Below are positions 42,262 through 53,385 of a stretch of 64,000 bases of DNA, in pieces. Source of the DNA: Chondromyces crocatus (GTDB taxonomy: Bacteria > Myxococcota_A > Polyangia > Polyangiales > Polyangiaceae); assembly GCF_001189295.1 (NCBI RefSeq), contig NZ_CP012159.1, positions 6,526,525 through 6,590,524 on the forward strand, in the 5' to 3' direction. Made by a program: the position numbers and the translations under genes. The notes under the pieces are model-generated. The model did not search any database. It saw nothing but the letters and a program-made list of their open reading frames with translations, and was not told the DNA's origin. How positions within the stretch are numbered: position 1 is the first letter of the stretch; each line of letters starts with the position of its first letter.

Positions 42262-45200
42262 TCAGGATTGCGGTCGGAACCGGGAGACGAATTTCTCCGA
42301 GATGACGCCGGCCACCTCGTCGTCGGAGAGCTGCGCGACCCGGTCGACGTCGTCGGGGGACGGCTCCGGGCGCAAAGCCCATGTGCGGGTCGAGAGCGGC
42401 CCCGAGGCCCGCGCCGAGGCGGGCGGCAAGCCCCGCGTCGACGGCGGGACCAGCGAGCGCATGGACGCGGGCGGCAGCGTCTGCGAGGAGGGCACCAGCG
42501 AGCGCATGGACGCTGGCGGCAGCGTCTGCGAGGGGGGCACCAGCGAGCGCATGGACGCGGGCGGCAGCGTCTGCGAGGGGGGCACCAGCGAGCGCATGGA
42601 CGCGGGCGGCAAGGTGTACGACGGCGGGAGGGTGTGCGTCGAGATCGGGGCGCCAGCGCGCCGGGTCGAGGGCGGCGCGCTGTCGGCGAACAGCTCGACG
42701 AGGTGATCGGCGAGCTGGGTGACGCTCGGGTGGTTGAAGATCAGGGTGGGCGAGAGGGGGCGCTCCAGGCTGGCCTGGAGGCGGTTCTTCAGTTCGACGG
42801 CCATGAGCGAGTCCATGCCGAGATCGGCGAAGCCGCGGTTCGGATCGAGAGGTTGCGTCGGATCGCGGCCGAGCACGGTGGCGACCTCGGTGGCCACGTG
42901 GTCGAGGAGGAGGCTCTGGCGCTCGGTGGGCGTGGCGGCGCCGAGCTTCCGGACCAGGCCCGCACGCGCGGAGGGGTTCCGCGGCGTGGTGAGCGAGGTC
43001 CGCGGGAGGATGTCGCGGAGCAGCGAGGGCTGTCCGTCGGCCTGCGCGAGCCAGGTGTCCCAGGCGATGGGCAGCACGGCGGCCTGCGGCGTCCCGTGGG
43101 CGAGGAGGCGCTCCAGGGCGACGAGGCCCTGCTCGAAGCCGATGACGCCGAGGCCTCGATCCTGGAGGCGCTCGCGGAGGCGCAGCTCGAGCTTCGCGGC
43201 CATGCCGGCTTCGGCCCAGGGGCCCCAGTCGATGCTGAGCGCAGGGAGGCCGAGGGCGCGGCGGTGGTGCGCGAGGGCGTCGAGGAAGGCGTTGGCCGCA
43301 GCGTAGCTGCCCTGCCCTGGCGCGCCGAGCATGGACGCGGCCGAGGAGAACAGGACGAAGAGGTCGAGCGGCTTGCCGGCCGTGAGGGTGTGCAGGTTGA
43401 ACGCGCCCGAGACCTTGGGCGCGAGCACGCGCGCGAAGGAGGTCCAGCCGAGGCGCTGGATCACGCCGTCCTCCACGATGCCAGCGGCATGCACGACGCC
43501 GCGGAGGGGGGGCATGGTGGCGTCGAGGTCGGCCATGAGGGCCGCGGCGGCTTCTGGATCGGCGACGTCGGCCTGGAAGAGGCGCGCCTCGGCGCCAGCG
43601 TCGGCGAGGGACGCGAGCGCGGCGCGCGCGGCCGGATCGTCCGGACCGCGGCGGCTGACGAGGGCGAGGTGGCGGGCGCCCTGCGCGATCATCCAGCGAG
43701 CGACGTGCAGGCCGAGCGCGCCGAGGCCGCCGGTGATGAGGTAGGTGGCGTTCGCGTGCAGCGGGGCGCTCGGCGCGGTCGCGCGCTGGGCGGGCACGAG
43801 CCGGCCGACGTAACGGATGCCGTCGCGCAGCACGATCTGGTCGTCGGCGTTGCCGGTGGCGATCTCGGCGAGGATCGCGGCGGCGTCGTCCCCTGCCCTC
43901 CCCGCGGGCGGGAGATCCAGGAGGCCTCCCCAGGCTTCGGGCAGCTCCAGGGCGACGACCCGGCCGAGACCCCAGAGCGGCGCGGCGGTGAGCGCGAGGG
44001 GCGACGGCGTGGCACCTGCGGCGACGGCGTTGCGGGTGACGATCCAGGTGCGGGCGCCGTCGAGCAGCGCGCTCTTCGCGAGGGCCTGGAGGAGGTGGAG
44101 CGCCGATGAGCATGCGTCGTGCTGCGCCGTCACGAGGGCGTCGTGGGTGAGGGCGTACGTGGCCGGTGCGTCCACACAGAGCAGGTGGACGACGCGGGTC
44201 AGGGTGCGCACGCCGTCCTTGCGAAGCGCGTCGACGAGGGCATCGAAGTGCTCCGGCGCGCGCGGATCGAGCTGGAAGGCGTGCTCGCCGAGGGGCTCCC
44301 AGGTCGGGCCCGGGTGGACGAGGACGCAGCGCTCGCCACGTTCGCGGAGTTCCCGTGCGAGCGCCTCTGCGGTGTCACCGTCCGCGTCGTCGCCACTGCC
44401 CTGCCCGCGCGCAGCGAGGAGGAGCCAGGCGCTCGACCCGCGCGAGGCCGGGGGGTCGTCGGCGGCGTGCGCCGTGCGCGGGCGGGGCTGCCAGGAGAGT
44501 TCGTAGAGCCACGGCTGGACGGCCTCGATCGCTGCTTGCTTGCGGTGCTCGGCGACGAGCTGGTCGAGGACGCGAGGGAGCAAGCGCTCCTCCTCGGCGG
44601 AGAACTTCACGCCTCGGGTGACGTGCGCGGCGAGCGCCGGGACCTCTCCGCGCTGGATCAGATCGAGCACGGCGGTGGTGGGGGCCGTGAAGGTCGGGGG
44701 GGTGGCGCTGGCCGCGACCCCCGGCGACGTGTCGACCACACCGCGCGTGGACGCGGCGATGTCGAAGGCCACGCCGGTCGGGCCGGGCGCCCCGGTCGCG
44801 CGGGTCGTTCGCGGGGTCGTCGCGGCGCTGGCGGCGATCTCGTGCCAGGGCTTCGCCGCGCGCGACCAGTAGCGCTGGCGCTGGAACGGGTAGGTCGGGA
44901 GCGGCACGCGCTTGCGCGGGTACGGGGCGTCGAAGGCGCGCCAGTCGACCTTGACGCCGCTCACGTGGAGGCGCGAGAGGCTCTCCAGGAGCACCCGCCA
45001 GTCGTCGTGTCCCTTCCGCAGGGAGGGGAGCCACAGGTCCCCCGGTTCGACGCCGCACGCGGAGCCCATGGCGACGAGGGTGGGGTGCGGGCCGATCTCG
45101 AGGAAGATGCGACACCCGGCGGCGCGCAAGGTCGCGATGCCCTCCTCGAACCGCACGGGCTGGCGGGCGTGCTGCTGCCAGTACACCGGGGAGCCGAAGT

Positions 45201-47646
45201 CGTCGCCGGCGAGGGCACCCGTGACGTTGGAGACGAGGCCGATGCTCGGCGGCGAAGGCGGAACCTCGACGGCGAACTCGCCGAGCGGGGCGAGGATGGG
45301 CTCCATGAGGGGCGAGTGGAAGGCGTGGGAGACGGTCAGCGCGCGGGCTTCGACTCCCTGGGCGCGGAGCGCGTCGCAGACGGCCTCCACCTCGTGGCGC
45401 GCGCCGGAGACGACGACGTTGGTGGGGCCGTTGATGGCGGCGATGGAGACGCGCGCGAGGTGGGGCTCGATGGCCGCCTTCGCGGTGGCGAGATCGGTGC
45501 GGAGGACGGCCATGGCGCCGTCGCGGGGCAAGGCCTGCATCAAGCGGCCCCGCTCGACGCTGAGGCGGAGGCCGTCGTCGAGACTGTACGCGCCGGCGAC
45601 ACACGCCGCGGCCAGCTCGCCGACGCTGTGACCGAGCACGTAGTCGGGCGTGATGCCCCAGGACTTCCAGAGCGCCGCGAGCGCGAACGCCACGGCGAAG
45701 AGCGCGGGCTGGGTGAAGGCGGTGTCGTCGAGGGGCGAGGTGTGGCCCTCGTCGGGGTAGAGGACCGAGAGGAGCGCGCGATCGAGCTGCGGGCGCAGGA
45801 GGGCGTCGCACTGGAGGAGGGCGTCGCGGAAGACGGGCTGGGTCTCGAAGAGAGACCGCGCCATGCCGACGTACTGGGCGCCCTGACCCGTGAACAGGAA
45901 GGCGATGGGCGCGCGGCCCAGGGCGGGCTCGACGAGGCCTTGCACGCTGCCGGGCGGCGTCTCGCCGCGGGCGCAGGCGTCGAGCGCGCGCTGGAGCTCG
46001 GCCGAGGTACCGCCGATGACGGCGAGGCGGTGGTCGAAGTGGGCGCGGCCCGTGCTCGCGGTGAAGATGAGATCGCCGAGCGGGGTGTCGGGGTGGCGCG
46101 CGAGGTGGGCGGCGAAGCGCGCGGCCTGGGCGCGCAAGGCGTCCTGGGTGCGGCCGGAGAGCAGGAGGAGGTGCGCGGGGCGCTCGGGCGCCGGGGTCGA
46201 CGCTGCCGCAGCGGACGACGCTGCCGCAGCGGGGGACATGGCGACGGCGGGCGCAGGGGTCGGGGCTCGCGTCGGGGCTCGCGGTAGCGGCGCCTCCTCG
46301 ACGATGAGGTGAGCGTTGGTGCCGCTCATGCCGAAGGAGCTGACACCGGCGATGCGGGGCGACCCCCCGGCAGGCCAGGGGCGCGTCTCGTGCGGGAGCA
46401 CGAAGGGGGTGCCTTCGAGGGAGATGCGCGGGTTGAGCGTGTCGAAGTGGAGGTTCCGCGGGATGGCCTGGTGGTGCAGAGAAAGCACGACCTTGAGCAG
46501 CCCGGCGATGCCCGCGGCCGCCTCGGTGTGGCCGAGGTTGGTCTTCACGGCGCCGAGGATGCACGGGGTGCCGTCCTGGCGCGGAGCGCCGAGGACCTTT
46601 TCGAGGGCCTCGAACTCGATGGGATCGCCGAGGGGGGTGCCCGTACCGTGGGTCTCGACGTAGGCGATCTGGGCGGGCGTGACGCGGGCGTTGCGGTGGG
46701 CCTCGCGGAGGAGAGCCTGCTGGGAGAGGACGTTGGGGGTGGTGAGGCCGGTGCTGCGGCCGTCCTGGTTGACGGCCGAGCCGCGGATCACCGCCCAGAT
46801 GCGATCGCCGTCGCGCTGGGCATCGGAGAGGCGCTTGAGCGCGACCATGCCGCAGCCTTCGCCGCGGACGAAGCCGTTGGCCTGGGCGTCGAAGGCCTTG
46901 CAGCGGCCGTCCGGGGAGAGGCCCTGGGTCTGCGCGACGAGGTGCATGGTGAGCGGCGAGAGCAGGAGGGTGACGCCGCCCGCGAGCGCCATGTCGCTCT
47001 CGCCCAGGCGCAAGCTCTGGCAGGCGAGGTGCACGGCCACGAGGGACGAGGAGCACGCGGTGTCGAGCATCAAGCAAGGCCCCTGGAGGCCGAGCACGTA
47101 CGAGAGGCGGCCAGCGGCGAAGCAAGGGCCGTTGCCGGTGGTGGCGTAAGCGTCGATGTCGTCCCACGAGGAGGTGACGACGTGCTGGTAGTCGTGGGTC
47201 ATCATGCCCACGAAGACGCCCGTCTTCGATCCGCCGAGGCGATCGGGTGCCACGCCGGCGTGCTCCAGCGCCTCCCAGCTCACCTCGAGCAAGAGGCGCT
47301 GCTGGGGGTCGAGGTCCATGGCCTCGCGCGGGGAGATGCCGAACAGCTCGGGGTCGAAGCCGTCGATGGTGTCGAGCAGGCCCGCCCAGCGCGCGGCCGG
47401 CGTCGCGGAAGGGATGACCCCTTCCGGCCAGCGGTCGGCCGGGATCTCGCGGACGGCGTCCGTGCCCGCTTCGAGGACGCGCCAGTAGGCCTCGGGGTCC
47501 TCGGCACCACCCGGGAAGCGGCAGGCGAGACCGACGATGGCGATGGGCTCGGAGCGCGCGCGCTCGGCGGCGGCGAGCTTGGCCTCCATCTTTTCGAGGG
47601 CGACGAGGGCGCGATCGAGCGGCGATGGACCGGCGTTTGGCTTCAT
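42262..47646 (-). CDS. Type I PKS, one module: KS-AT-KR-ACP (malonyl)
   Basis: The ATG at 47646 overlaps the previous gene's stop (ATGA) and gives 1794 residues, beginning with a coiled-coil docking segment ([19 protein letters not shown]). KS: Cys198 in DTACSSS, with VETHGTG and [18 protein letters not shown], Ser about 674 in [14 protein letters not shown], hence malonyl-CoA. No DH domain: a 140-residue linker leads into the KR, which has [14 protein letters not shown] (an acidic B-type-like motif) and Tyr about 1448 in [11 protein letters not shown]: Ser about 1613 in LGMDSLMA. The predicted unit keeps a beta-hydroxyl. Between the ACP and the C-terminal docking segment ([13 protein letters not shown]) is a unique 15-residue repeat tract. 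The frame stays open far upstream of 47646, but that overlaps the preceding PKS gene and is not used. Confidence 0.95.
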   Translation of the reverse strand: MKPNAGPSPLDRALVALEKMEAKLAAAERARSEPIAIVGLACRFPGGAEDPEAYWRVLEAGTDAVREIPADRWPEGVIPSATPAARWAGLLDTIDGFDPELFGISPREAMDLDPQQRLLLEVSWEALEHAGVAPDRLGGSKTGVFVGMMTHDYQHVVTSSWDDIDAYATTGNGPCFAAGRLSYVLGLQGPCLMLDTACSSSLVAVHLACQSLRLGESDMALAGGVTLLLSPLTMHLVAQTQGLSPDGRCKAFDAQANGFVRGEGCGMVALKRLSDAQRDGDRIWAVIRGSAVNQDGRSTGLTTPNVLSQQALLREAHRNARVTPAQIAYVETHGTGTPLGDPIEFEALEKVLGAPRQDGTPCILGAVKTNLGHTEAAAGIAGLLKVVLSLHHQAIPRNLHFDTLNPRISLEGTPFVLPHETRPWPAGGSPRIAGVSSFGMSGTNAHLIVEEAPLPRAPTRAPTPAPAVAMSPAAAASSAAAASTPAPERPAHLLLLSGRTQDALRAQAARFAAHLARHPDTPLGDLIFTASTGRAHFDHRLAVIGGTSAELQRALDACARGETPPGSVQGLVEPALGRAPIAFLFTGQGAQYVGMARSLFETQPVFRDALLQCDALLRPQLDRALLSVLYPDEGHTSPLDDTAFTQPALFAVAFALAALWKSWGITPDYVLGHSVGELAAACVAGAYSLDDGLRLSVERGRLMQALPRDGAMAVLRTDLATAKAAIEPHLARVSIAAINGPTNVVVSGARHEVEAVCDALRAQGVEARALTVSHAFHSPLMEPILAPLGEFAVEVPPSPPSIGLVSNVTGALAGDDFGSPVYWQQHARQPVRFEEGIATLRAAGCRIFLEIGPHPTLVAMGSACGVEPGDLWLPSLRKGHDDWRVLLESLSRLHVSGVKVDWRAFDAPYPRKRVPLPTYPFQRQRYWSRAAKPWHEIAASAATTPRTTRATGAPGPTGVAFDIAASTRGVVDTSPGVAASATPPTFTAPTTAVLDLIQRGEVPALAAHVTRGVKFSAEEERLLPRVLDQLVAEHRKQAAIEAVQPWLYELSWQPRPRTAHAADDPPASRGSSAWLLLAARGQGSGDDADGDTAEALARELRERGERCVLVHPGPTWEPLGEHAFQLDPRAPEHFDALVDALRKDGVRTLTRVVHLLCVDAPATYALTHDALVTAQHDACSSALHLLQALAKSALLDGARTWIVTRNAVAAGATPSPLALTAAPLWGLGRVVALELPEAWGGLLDLPPAGRAGDDAAAILAEIATGNADDQIVLRDGIRYVGRLVPAQRATAPSAPLHANATYLITGGLGALGLHVARWMIAQGARHLALVSRRGPDDPAARAALASLADAGAEARLFQADVADPEAAAALMADLDATMPPLRGVVHAAGIVEDGVIQRLGWTSFARVLAPKVSGAFNLHTLTAGKPLDLFVLFSSAASMLGAPGQGSYAAANAFLDALAHHRRALGLPALSIDWGPWAEAGMAAKLELRLRERLQDRGLGVIGFEQGLVALERLLAHGTPQAAVLPIAWDTWLAQADGQPSLLRDILPRTSLTTPRNPSARAGLVRKLGAATPTERQSLLLDHVATEVATVLGRDPTQPLDPNRGFADLGMDSLMAVELKNRLQASLERPLSPTLIFNHPSVTQLADHLVELFADSAPPSTRRAGAPISTHTLPPSYTLPPASMRSLVPPSQTLPPASMRSLVPPSQTLPPASMRSLVPSSQTLPPASMRSLVPPSTRGLPPASARASGPLSTRTWALRPEPSPDDVDRVAQLSDDEVAGVISEKFVSRFRPQS
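42449..42628 (-). repeat. 45-bp in-frame tandem repeat, four copies, in the PKS C-terminal linker
   Basis: ACCAGCGAGCGCATGGACGC (plus strand) begins at 42449, 42494, 42539 and 42584, an exact 45-bp period with few base changes. It encodes a 15-residue unit of the type [15 protein letters not shown], with degenerate flanking copies on both sides, between the ACP and the docking domain. Confidence 0.95.
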
Positions 47647-50600
47647 TGAAGGAGCGCCTCCAGGGCGGCGAGTTTGTCGTCGAGCAAGGCCGTCTTTTCG
47701 TCGTCGGTGAGATCCTGGAGCGCGGCCATCCGTTCTTCGGTGGCAGCTTCCTCGTCGCGCGCGGCGGGGTCTTTCGCCGGCGTGGCGTGGAGGGGCGTGG
47801 GCTCGGCGGTGAGGTCGAGCTTCTCCAGGAGGTGCGCGGCGAGCGCGGCGATGCTCGGGTACGTCCAGACGAGGGTGGCGGAGAGGGTGATGCCGAGGAT
47901 GCTCTCGAGCCGGTTGCGTAGCTCGAGACCCATGAGCGAGTCGATGCCGAGGCCCTTGAGGGGCGCCTCGGGCTGGATGCGCGCAGGGTCGACGCGCACC
48001 ACGCGGGCGACGTGCTCGCAGAGGAGCTGCTCGACGAGGGCCTGTCGCTTCGCCGGCGTGCGCGCCCGGATGGCCGCGAGGATGCCCTCGTCGCCGGTCG
48101 GAGGCTTCCTCACGGCAGCGCGCCCGACGAGGCGGGCGAGGCGCGGCGCGCTCGCGATCTGCGGGTAGAACGCGACCCACTGACGGAGGTTCACGCGCGC
48201 GACGCCGAGGTGCGCCGCCTCGCCCGCGGCCCCTGGCGCGCCCGCACCACCGCCGAGCAGTCGGCCCAGGAGGGATGCGCCCTCCGCGGGGGTCAGGTGG
48301 CCGAAGCCCTGCTGGGCAAGGCGGCTGTCCGTGCCAGCACGCGCGGCGATGCCCGCCTCGGAGAAGATGCCCCAGGCGATGCTCAGTGCGGGAGCGCCGA
48401 GGGCACGCCGGTGGTGGGCCAGGGCGTCCATGAAGGCGTTCGCCGCGGCGTAGTTGCCTTGACCAGGCGCGCCGAGCAGGGCCGCCGCCGAGGAGTACAG
48501 GACGAAGAAGTCGAGCGGTGCGCTGCGGGTCAGCTCGTGCAGGTTCCAGGAGCCCGCGATCTTGGGCTGCATGACGCGGTGGAAGCGGGTGAGATCCTGG
48601 GCGGCGAGCAGGCCATCGTCGATCACGCCGGCTGCGTGCAGCACGCCCCGGAGCGGCGGCATGGTGCGCTGGAGGTCGTCGAGGAGCTGGGCGAGCTGAG
48701 CGCGATCGGCGACGTCGAGGGCCGCGATCCGGACCTCGGCGCCGGCCGCTTCGAGCGCGCGGACGGCCTCGATCTGGGCGGCGGTCGCCGCGCCGTTCCG
48801 GCCGAGGAGGGCGAGATGGCGCGCGCCGCGCTCGACGAGCCATGCCGCGACGGACAGGCCCAGGCCACCGAGGCCGCCCGTCACGAGGTAGGTGGCGTCG
48901 GCGCGCACCAGGGTCGCTCCCGCCACACCGACGTCACCTGCCGTGTCCACGGCGTCGCCCGGGGAGGCCGCAAGGGTGGCGCTGCGGCCGAGACGGCCGA
49001 CGTGGCGTCCCGTCGCCCGTAGCGCGAGCTCGTCCTCGCGGACGCCGGAGAGCAGCTCGCGCACGAGCGCGTCCACCTCGTCGGGCGGGGCGTCGGGATC
49101 GAGATCGACGCGGGAACAAGGCAGCTCCTTGTGCTCCAGCCAGATGGTGCGCGCGAGGCCCCAGAGCGGCGCCTGGGCCACGGAGACGGCACGCCCGCTG
49201 GCATCGACTGCCTGAGCGCCGCGCGTGACGAACCAGAGCCGCGGCGGGGTGCGGAGGTTGCTCCGGGTGAGGCCCTGGACGAGGTGGAGCGCGCTCCCGC
49301 AGATCCTGCGCTGGTCCCGGTCGAGGGAGTCCAGCGTGGTCCGCTCCGCAGGCGTCGCTTCGAGGGCCCACAGGTGGAGGATGCCTGCGCACGGGACCCC
49401 ATCCGCGAACGCTGTCCGGAGGAGGGCGTCGAACGCGGCCGGAGCGTCGATCTCGACGCGGTGGACCTCCAGCGAGGTCGAGGAAGAGGCCGAGGAGACG
49501 GCGCGGACGACGCTCTCTCCCTGGGCCGTGAGCGCTGCGGCCAGAGGCTCGGCGAGGCCACCGTCGTCGCCGAGGATCAGCCACCGTCCCCGGGGCGCGC
49601 GTGCCGCGATGGGACCGTCGGCGGGGGCAGCGAGCGGCTCGCGCTCCCACGTCGTGGTGAGCAGCGAGGTGTCGTCCGTGGCCGCTTCCGGCGGCGGATC
49701 GAGGCGCTGGAGGCGGAGGCCGTCCACCTCGACGAGGAGCCGACCGTCCGCCCCGAGGAGGCCGAGATCGGCCTCGAAATGGCCCTCCTCGACGCGCGCT
49801 TCAGGGATGCGGCCGTGGCTCCACAGCTCGCCGTCGGGGCGGCGATGGATCTGCAAGCGGCGGAGGCCGACGGGAATGGCCGGACGACCATCGTCACGGG
49901 CCTCGACCATGGCCGCCATGAGGACGTGGAAGCTCGCGTCGAGGAGCGCCGGATGGATGCGGTACGCAGCGCGCTGGGCGGCGACGTCCTCGGGCAGGCG
50001 GATCTGGCAGAGCGCCTCCCCTGCCCCCTTCCAGGCGCGGAGCACACCCTGGAACGCGGGGCCGTAGGTGATGCCGCGGTCGGCGAGCGCCTCGTAGTAG
50101 GCCGCGCGATCGAGCTCCGTGGCGCACCGAGCGCGCACATCGGCGAGCGCCTCGGCGAGGCGCCGGGGCTCGGCGCTCGGCGTGGGGTCGAAGGTCGCGA
50201 GTACGGGGGTACTCGTGGCTTCGGGCTGCCAGCGGATCTGTCCCGTGGCGTGCACCGTCCACTGGACGTCGTGCAGCCGCCCTTCGGCCCCCGCGCGGCT
50301 CGCGATGCGGAACGAGGCCACGCCCGGCCCGTGCAGCTCGATCACCGTCTGCACCGCGATGTCCTCTCCGATGCGGAAGGTCATGGCCTCGCGGAAGGAC
50401 ACCTGCTCCAGCGCGAGGGTCTCCACGCCGAGGGCGTCCCACGCGGCGGCCACCGCCATCTCGAGGTAGGCCGAAGCCGGGAGCACCGCGGCGCCCTGCA
50501 CCTGGTGATCGGCGAGGTACGCGAGCGCCGACGGGCCGATGGAGGTCTCCCAGAAGCGGGTCCCGGGGTGGAGCGACGAGGTGAGCCGGGCGCCGAGCAG

Positions 50601-53375
50601 CGGGTGGGCCCCCACGACCGCGTGGCTCGCAGCGGGCGCCATCCAGTAGCGGCTGCGCTGGAAGGGATAGGTCGGGAGCTTCGCGCAGCGTGCCGTCGCC
50701 GGGCTCATGGCGGCCCACGCAATGGGATAACCGCGGGTGTAGAGGGTGCCGACGGCTTCGAGCAGCGTGGCGCGCTCGGGTTGCTCGCGGCGCATGCTGG
50801 CGGCGACGGTGACCTGCCCGGGTCGACGGAACGTGGACTCGATGGCGGGGAGCAGCACCGGGTGGGGGCCCAGCTCGACGAAGAGGGTGATGCCGTCGTC
50901 GTGCAAGCGCTGGACGGCGCGCGCGAACTGGACGGGCTCTCGCAGGTTACGACCCCAGTAGGCGGCGTCGAAGCGGCCCCCGTCCTCCAGGGCCCCGGTG
51001 ACCGTGGAGTAGAGGGGACACCGCGCGGGCTCGGGGCGCAGCGACCCGAGCGCGTCGACGAGCCTCGGGACCAGGGGATCGACCTTCGGGCTGTGCGCGG
51101 CGACGTCGACCTTCACCCGGCGGCAGAAGATGCCCTCGGCTTCCAGGGTGGCGAGCAGGGCATCGAGCGCTGCGGGGTCGCCAGCGATGCCGATCGAGCG
51201 CGGGCTGTTGATCACCGCGATCGAGAGCAGGTGCTCGCGTCCGGCGAGGCGCGCGGTGGCTTCCTCCTCGGTCAGCTCGACGACGCCCATGGCGCCCTGC
51301 CCGCTGATCTCGTGCAGCAAGCGGCTCCTGTGACAGACGAGGCGCGCCGCGTCCTCCAGGCCGAGAACCCCAGCGACATGCGCCGCAGCCACCTCGCCGA
51401 CGCTGTGGCCGACCACGGCGTCGGGCGTGACGCCCCAGGACCGCCACAGGGCGCTCAAGCCGATCGCGATGGCGAACAAGGCGGGCTGCACGACGTCGAT
51501 CCGCTGGAGCGCGGGGGCATCGGGATCGCCGCGCAGCAGGGCGGTGACCGACCAGTCCACGTGGGCGCGAAGGGCAGCGTCGCACGCGGCGATGGCCTCG
51601 GCGAAGACTGGCTCCTCGGCGAGGAGCTGCCGCCCCATGCCCACCCTCTGGCCACCGTAGCCAGGGAAAACGAAAGCGACCCGGGGGCGCACCTCGGAGG
51701 TGAGCCGAGCGCTGCTCGTCCCGGGGTGGGCCTGACCCTGGGTGAAGGCGCGGAGCGCGGCGCCGATCGCTTCGCGATCCTGTCCGACGACGGCGAGTCG
51801 GTGCTCGTGGTGGGTGCGGCGGGTGCCGGCGGTGAACACGAGGTCTTCGAGGGCCCGCGGGTCGTCGCCGAGGCCATCGAGGTGCTGCTGATGGGCCCGC
51901 GCAAGGGCGGTGAGGGCCTCCGGGCTGCGGGCGGAGAGGGGCAGGACGAGGGGGCGCTTCGCAGCGTCGTCGGAGGGCGCGGCGTGCGCGTCGGTGTTTG
52001 CGGGGGGACGCGGGGCCTCTTCGAGGACGAGGTGGGCGTTGGTGCCGCTGATCCCGAACGAGCTGACGCCGGCCATGCGGGGGGCGCTGCCCGCGGCCCA
52101 GGTTCGCTCTTCGCGCGGCAGGGCGAACGGGGTGCCATCCAGCGAGATGCGGGGGTTCAGCGTGCGCAGGTGCAGGTGGCGCGGGATGACCTCGTGCTGA
52201 AGGGCGAGCACGGTCTTGATGAGCCCCGCGATGCCGGCCGCGGCTTCGAGGTGGCCGATGTTCGTCTTGACCGAGCCGAGGGTGCAGGTGGACCCGTCGA
52301 CGCGCGGCGCGCCGAGGACCTCCTTCAGGGCCTCGAACTCGATGGGATCTCCGAGCGCCGTGCCGGTCCCGTGCGCCTCGACGTAGCCGATCTGGGCAGG
52401 TGAGACGCGGGCGTTCTCCAGCGCTTGCCGGAGGAGCGCCTGCTGCGAGAGCACATTGGGGGCCGTGAGGCCGGTGCTGCGGCCATCCTGGTTGACGGCC
52501 GAGCCGCGGATGAGGGCGACGATGGGATCCCCGTCGCGCAGGGCGTCGGAGAGGCGCTTGAGCACGACGACGCCGCAGCCCTCGCCGCGGACGAAGCCGT
52601 TGGCGCTGGCGTCGAAGGCCTTGCAGCGGCCGTCGGGCGAGAGGCCCTGGGTCTTCGCGAGCAGGCGCATCATCACCGGGGAGAGCAGCAGGTTGGCGCC
52701 GCCGACGATGGCCAGCTCGCACTCGCGGTTGCGCAAGCTCTGGCAAGCGAAGTGCGCGGCGACGAGCGACGACGAGCAGGCGGTGTCGATCGACGCGCAG
52801 GGGCCCTGGAGGCCGAGCACGTACGAGATGCGTCCGGCGGCGACGCTGGAGAGGTTGCCGGTCAAGGCGTAGGCATCCAGCTCGGGCATGGCGCGGGTGA
52901 GCACCTGCCGCTGGTAGTCCGTGGTCGCGATGCCGACGAAGACGCCGGTACGGCTGCCGACGAGGCGATCGGGCGCCTGCCCTGCGTTCTCCAGCGCTTC
53001 CCAGGTGACCTCGAGGAGCAAGCGCTGCTGGGGATCGAGGCTCTCGGCCTCGCGCGGGGCGATGCCGAAGAAGGCGGGGTCGAAACCGTCGACCGCACCG
53101 AGGAAGCCCCCCCAGAGCGTCTCCGGGGGTTCGTCGGTGCCACCGTCGGTGCGCCAGCGCTCCGAGGGGATGCGCTGGATGCCGTCGACGCCCTCGCGCA
53201 GGGCGCGCCAGAAGGCCTCGGGGTTCGTCCCGCCGCCAGGGAAACGACACCCCATGCCGAGGATGGCGATGGGCTCGCTCTGGGCCGCTTCGAGCTTCTT
53301 GAGCTGCGCCTTCAGCTTCTCCGTCTTGACGAACTGCTGTTCCAGGAGCTGACGGAAGTTGACCGGTTCGGGCAT
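47643..53375 (-). CDS. Type I PKS, one module: KS-AT-DH-KR-ACP (methylmalonyl-like)
   Basis: The start at 53375 is fixed by GAGGAG 7 nt upstream, which overlaps the previous PKS stop; 11 further in-frame codons upstream are not used. 1910 residues. N-terminal docking coiled coil ([21 protein letters not shown]). KS: Cys200 in [34 protein letters not shown], Ser about 658 in [14 protein letters not shown], and VAAH at the specificity motif, closer to methylmalonyl (YASH/VASH) than malonyl (HAFH). DH: His957 in [12 protein letters not shown] and [10 protein letters not shown], intact. [16 protein letters not shown] (B-type), Tyr about 1642 in [11 protein letters not shown]: Ser about 1813 in LGIDSLMG. 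No ER. Predicted step: an alpha-methyl double bond. The C-terminal helical tail ([21 protein letters not shown]) is a docking domain. Confidence 0.95.
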   Translation of the reverse strand: MPEPVNFRQLLEQQFVKTEKLKAQLKKLEAAQSEPIAILGMGCRFPGGGTNPEAFWRALREGVDGIQRIPSERWRTDGGTDEPPETLWGGFLGAVDGFDPAFFGIAPREAESLDPQQRLLLEVTWEALENAGQAPDRLVGSRTGVFVGIATTDYQRQVLTRAMPELDAYALTGNLSSVAAGRISYVLGLQGPCASIDTACSSSLVAAHFACQSLRNRECELAIVGGANLLLSPVMMRLLAKTQGLSPDGRCKAFDASANGFVRGEGCGVVVLKRLSDALRDGDPIVALIRGSAVNQDGRSTGLTAPNVLSQQALLRQALENARVSPAQIGYVEAHGTGTALGDPIEFEALKEVLGAPRVDGSTCTLGSVKTNIGHLEAAAGIAGLIKTVLALQHEVIPRHLHLRTLNPRISLDGTPFALPREERTWAAGSAPRMAGVSSFGISGTNAHLVLEEAPRPPANTDAHAAPSDDAAKRPLVLPLSARSPEALTALARAHQQHLDGLGDDPRALEDLVFTAGTRRTHHEHRLAVVGQDREAIGAALRAFTQGQAHPGTSSARLTSEVRPRVAFVFPGYGGQRVGMGRQLLAEEPVFAEAIAACDAALRAHVDWSVTALLRGDPDAPALQRIDVVQPALFAIAIGLSALWRSWGVTPDAVVGHSVGEVAAAHVAGVLGLEDAARLVCHRSRLLHEISGQGAMGVVELTEEEATARLAGREHLLSIAVINSPRSIGIAGDPAALDALLATLEAEGIFCRRVKVDVAAHSPKVDPLVPRLVDALGSLRPEPARCPLYSTVTGALEDGGRFDAAYWGRNLREPVQFARAVQRLHDDGITLFVELGPHPVLLPAIESTFRRPGQVTVAASMRREQPERATLLEAVGTLYTRGYPIAWAAMSPATARCAKLPTYPFQRSRYWMAPAASHAVVGAHPLLGARLTSSLHPGTRFWETSIGPSALAYLADHQVQGAAVLPASAYLEMAVAAAWDALGVETLALEQVSFREAMTFRIGEDIAVQTVIELHGPGVASFRIASRAGAEGRLHDVQWTVHATGQIRWQPEATSTPVLATFDPTPSAEPRRLAEALADVRARCATELDRAAYYEALADRGITYGPAFQGVLRAWKGAGEALCQIRLPEDVAAQRAAYRIHPALLDASFHVLMAAMVEARDDGRPAIPVGLRRLQIHRRPDGELWSHGRIPEARVEEGHFEADLGLLGADGRLLVEVDGLRLQRLDPPPEAATDDTSLLTTTWEREPLAAPADGPIAARAPRGRWLILGDDGGLAEPLAAALTAQGESVVRAVSSASSSTSLEVHRVEIDAPAAFDALLRTAFADGVPCAGILHLWALEATPAERTTLDSLDRDQRRICGSALHLVQGLTRSNLRTPPRLWFVTRGAQAVDASGRAVSVAQAPLWGLARTIWLEHKELPCSRVDLDPDAPPDEVDALVRELLSGVREDELALRATGRHVGRLGRSATLAASPGDAVDTAGDVGVAGATLVRADATYLVTGGLGGLGLSVAAWLVERGARHLALLGRNGAATAAQIEAVRALEAAGAEVRIAALDVADRAQLAQLLDDLQRTMPPLRGVLHAAGVIDDGLLAAQDLTRFHRVMQPKIAGSWNLHELTRSAPLDFFVLYSSAAALLGAPGQGNYAAANAFMDALAHHRRALGAPALSIAWGIFSEAGIAARAGTDSRLAQQGFGHLTPAEGASLLGRLLGGGAGAPGAAGEAAHLGVARVNLRQWVAFYPQIASAPRLARLVGRAAVRKPPTGDEGILAAIRARTPAKRQALVEQLLCEHVARVVRVDPARIQPEAPLKGLGIDSLMGLELRNRLESILGITLSATLVWTYPSIAALAAHLLEKLDLTAEPTPLHATPAKDPAARDEEAATEERMAALQDLTDDEKTALLDDKLAALEALLQ

Positions 53376-53385
53376 GTGACTCTCC

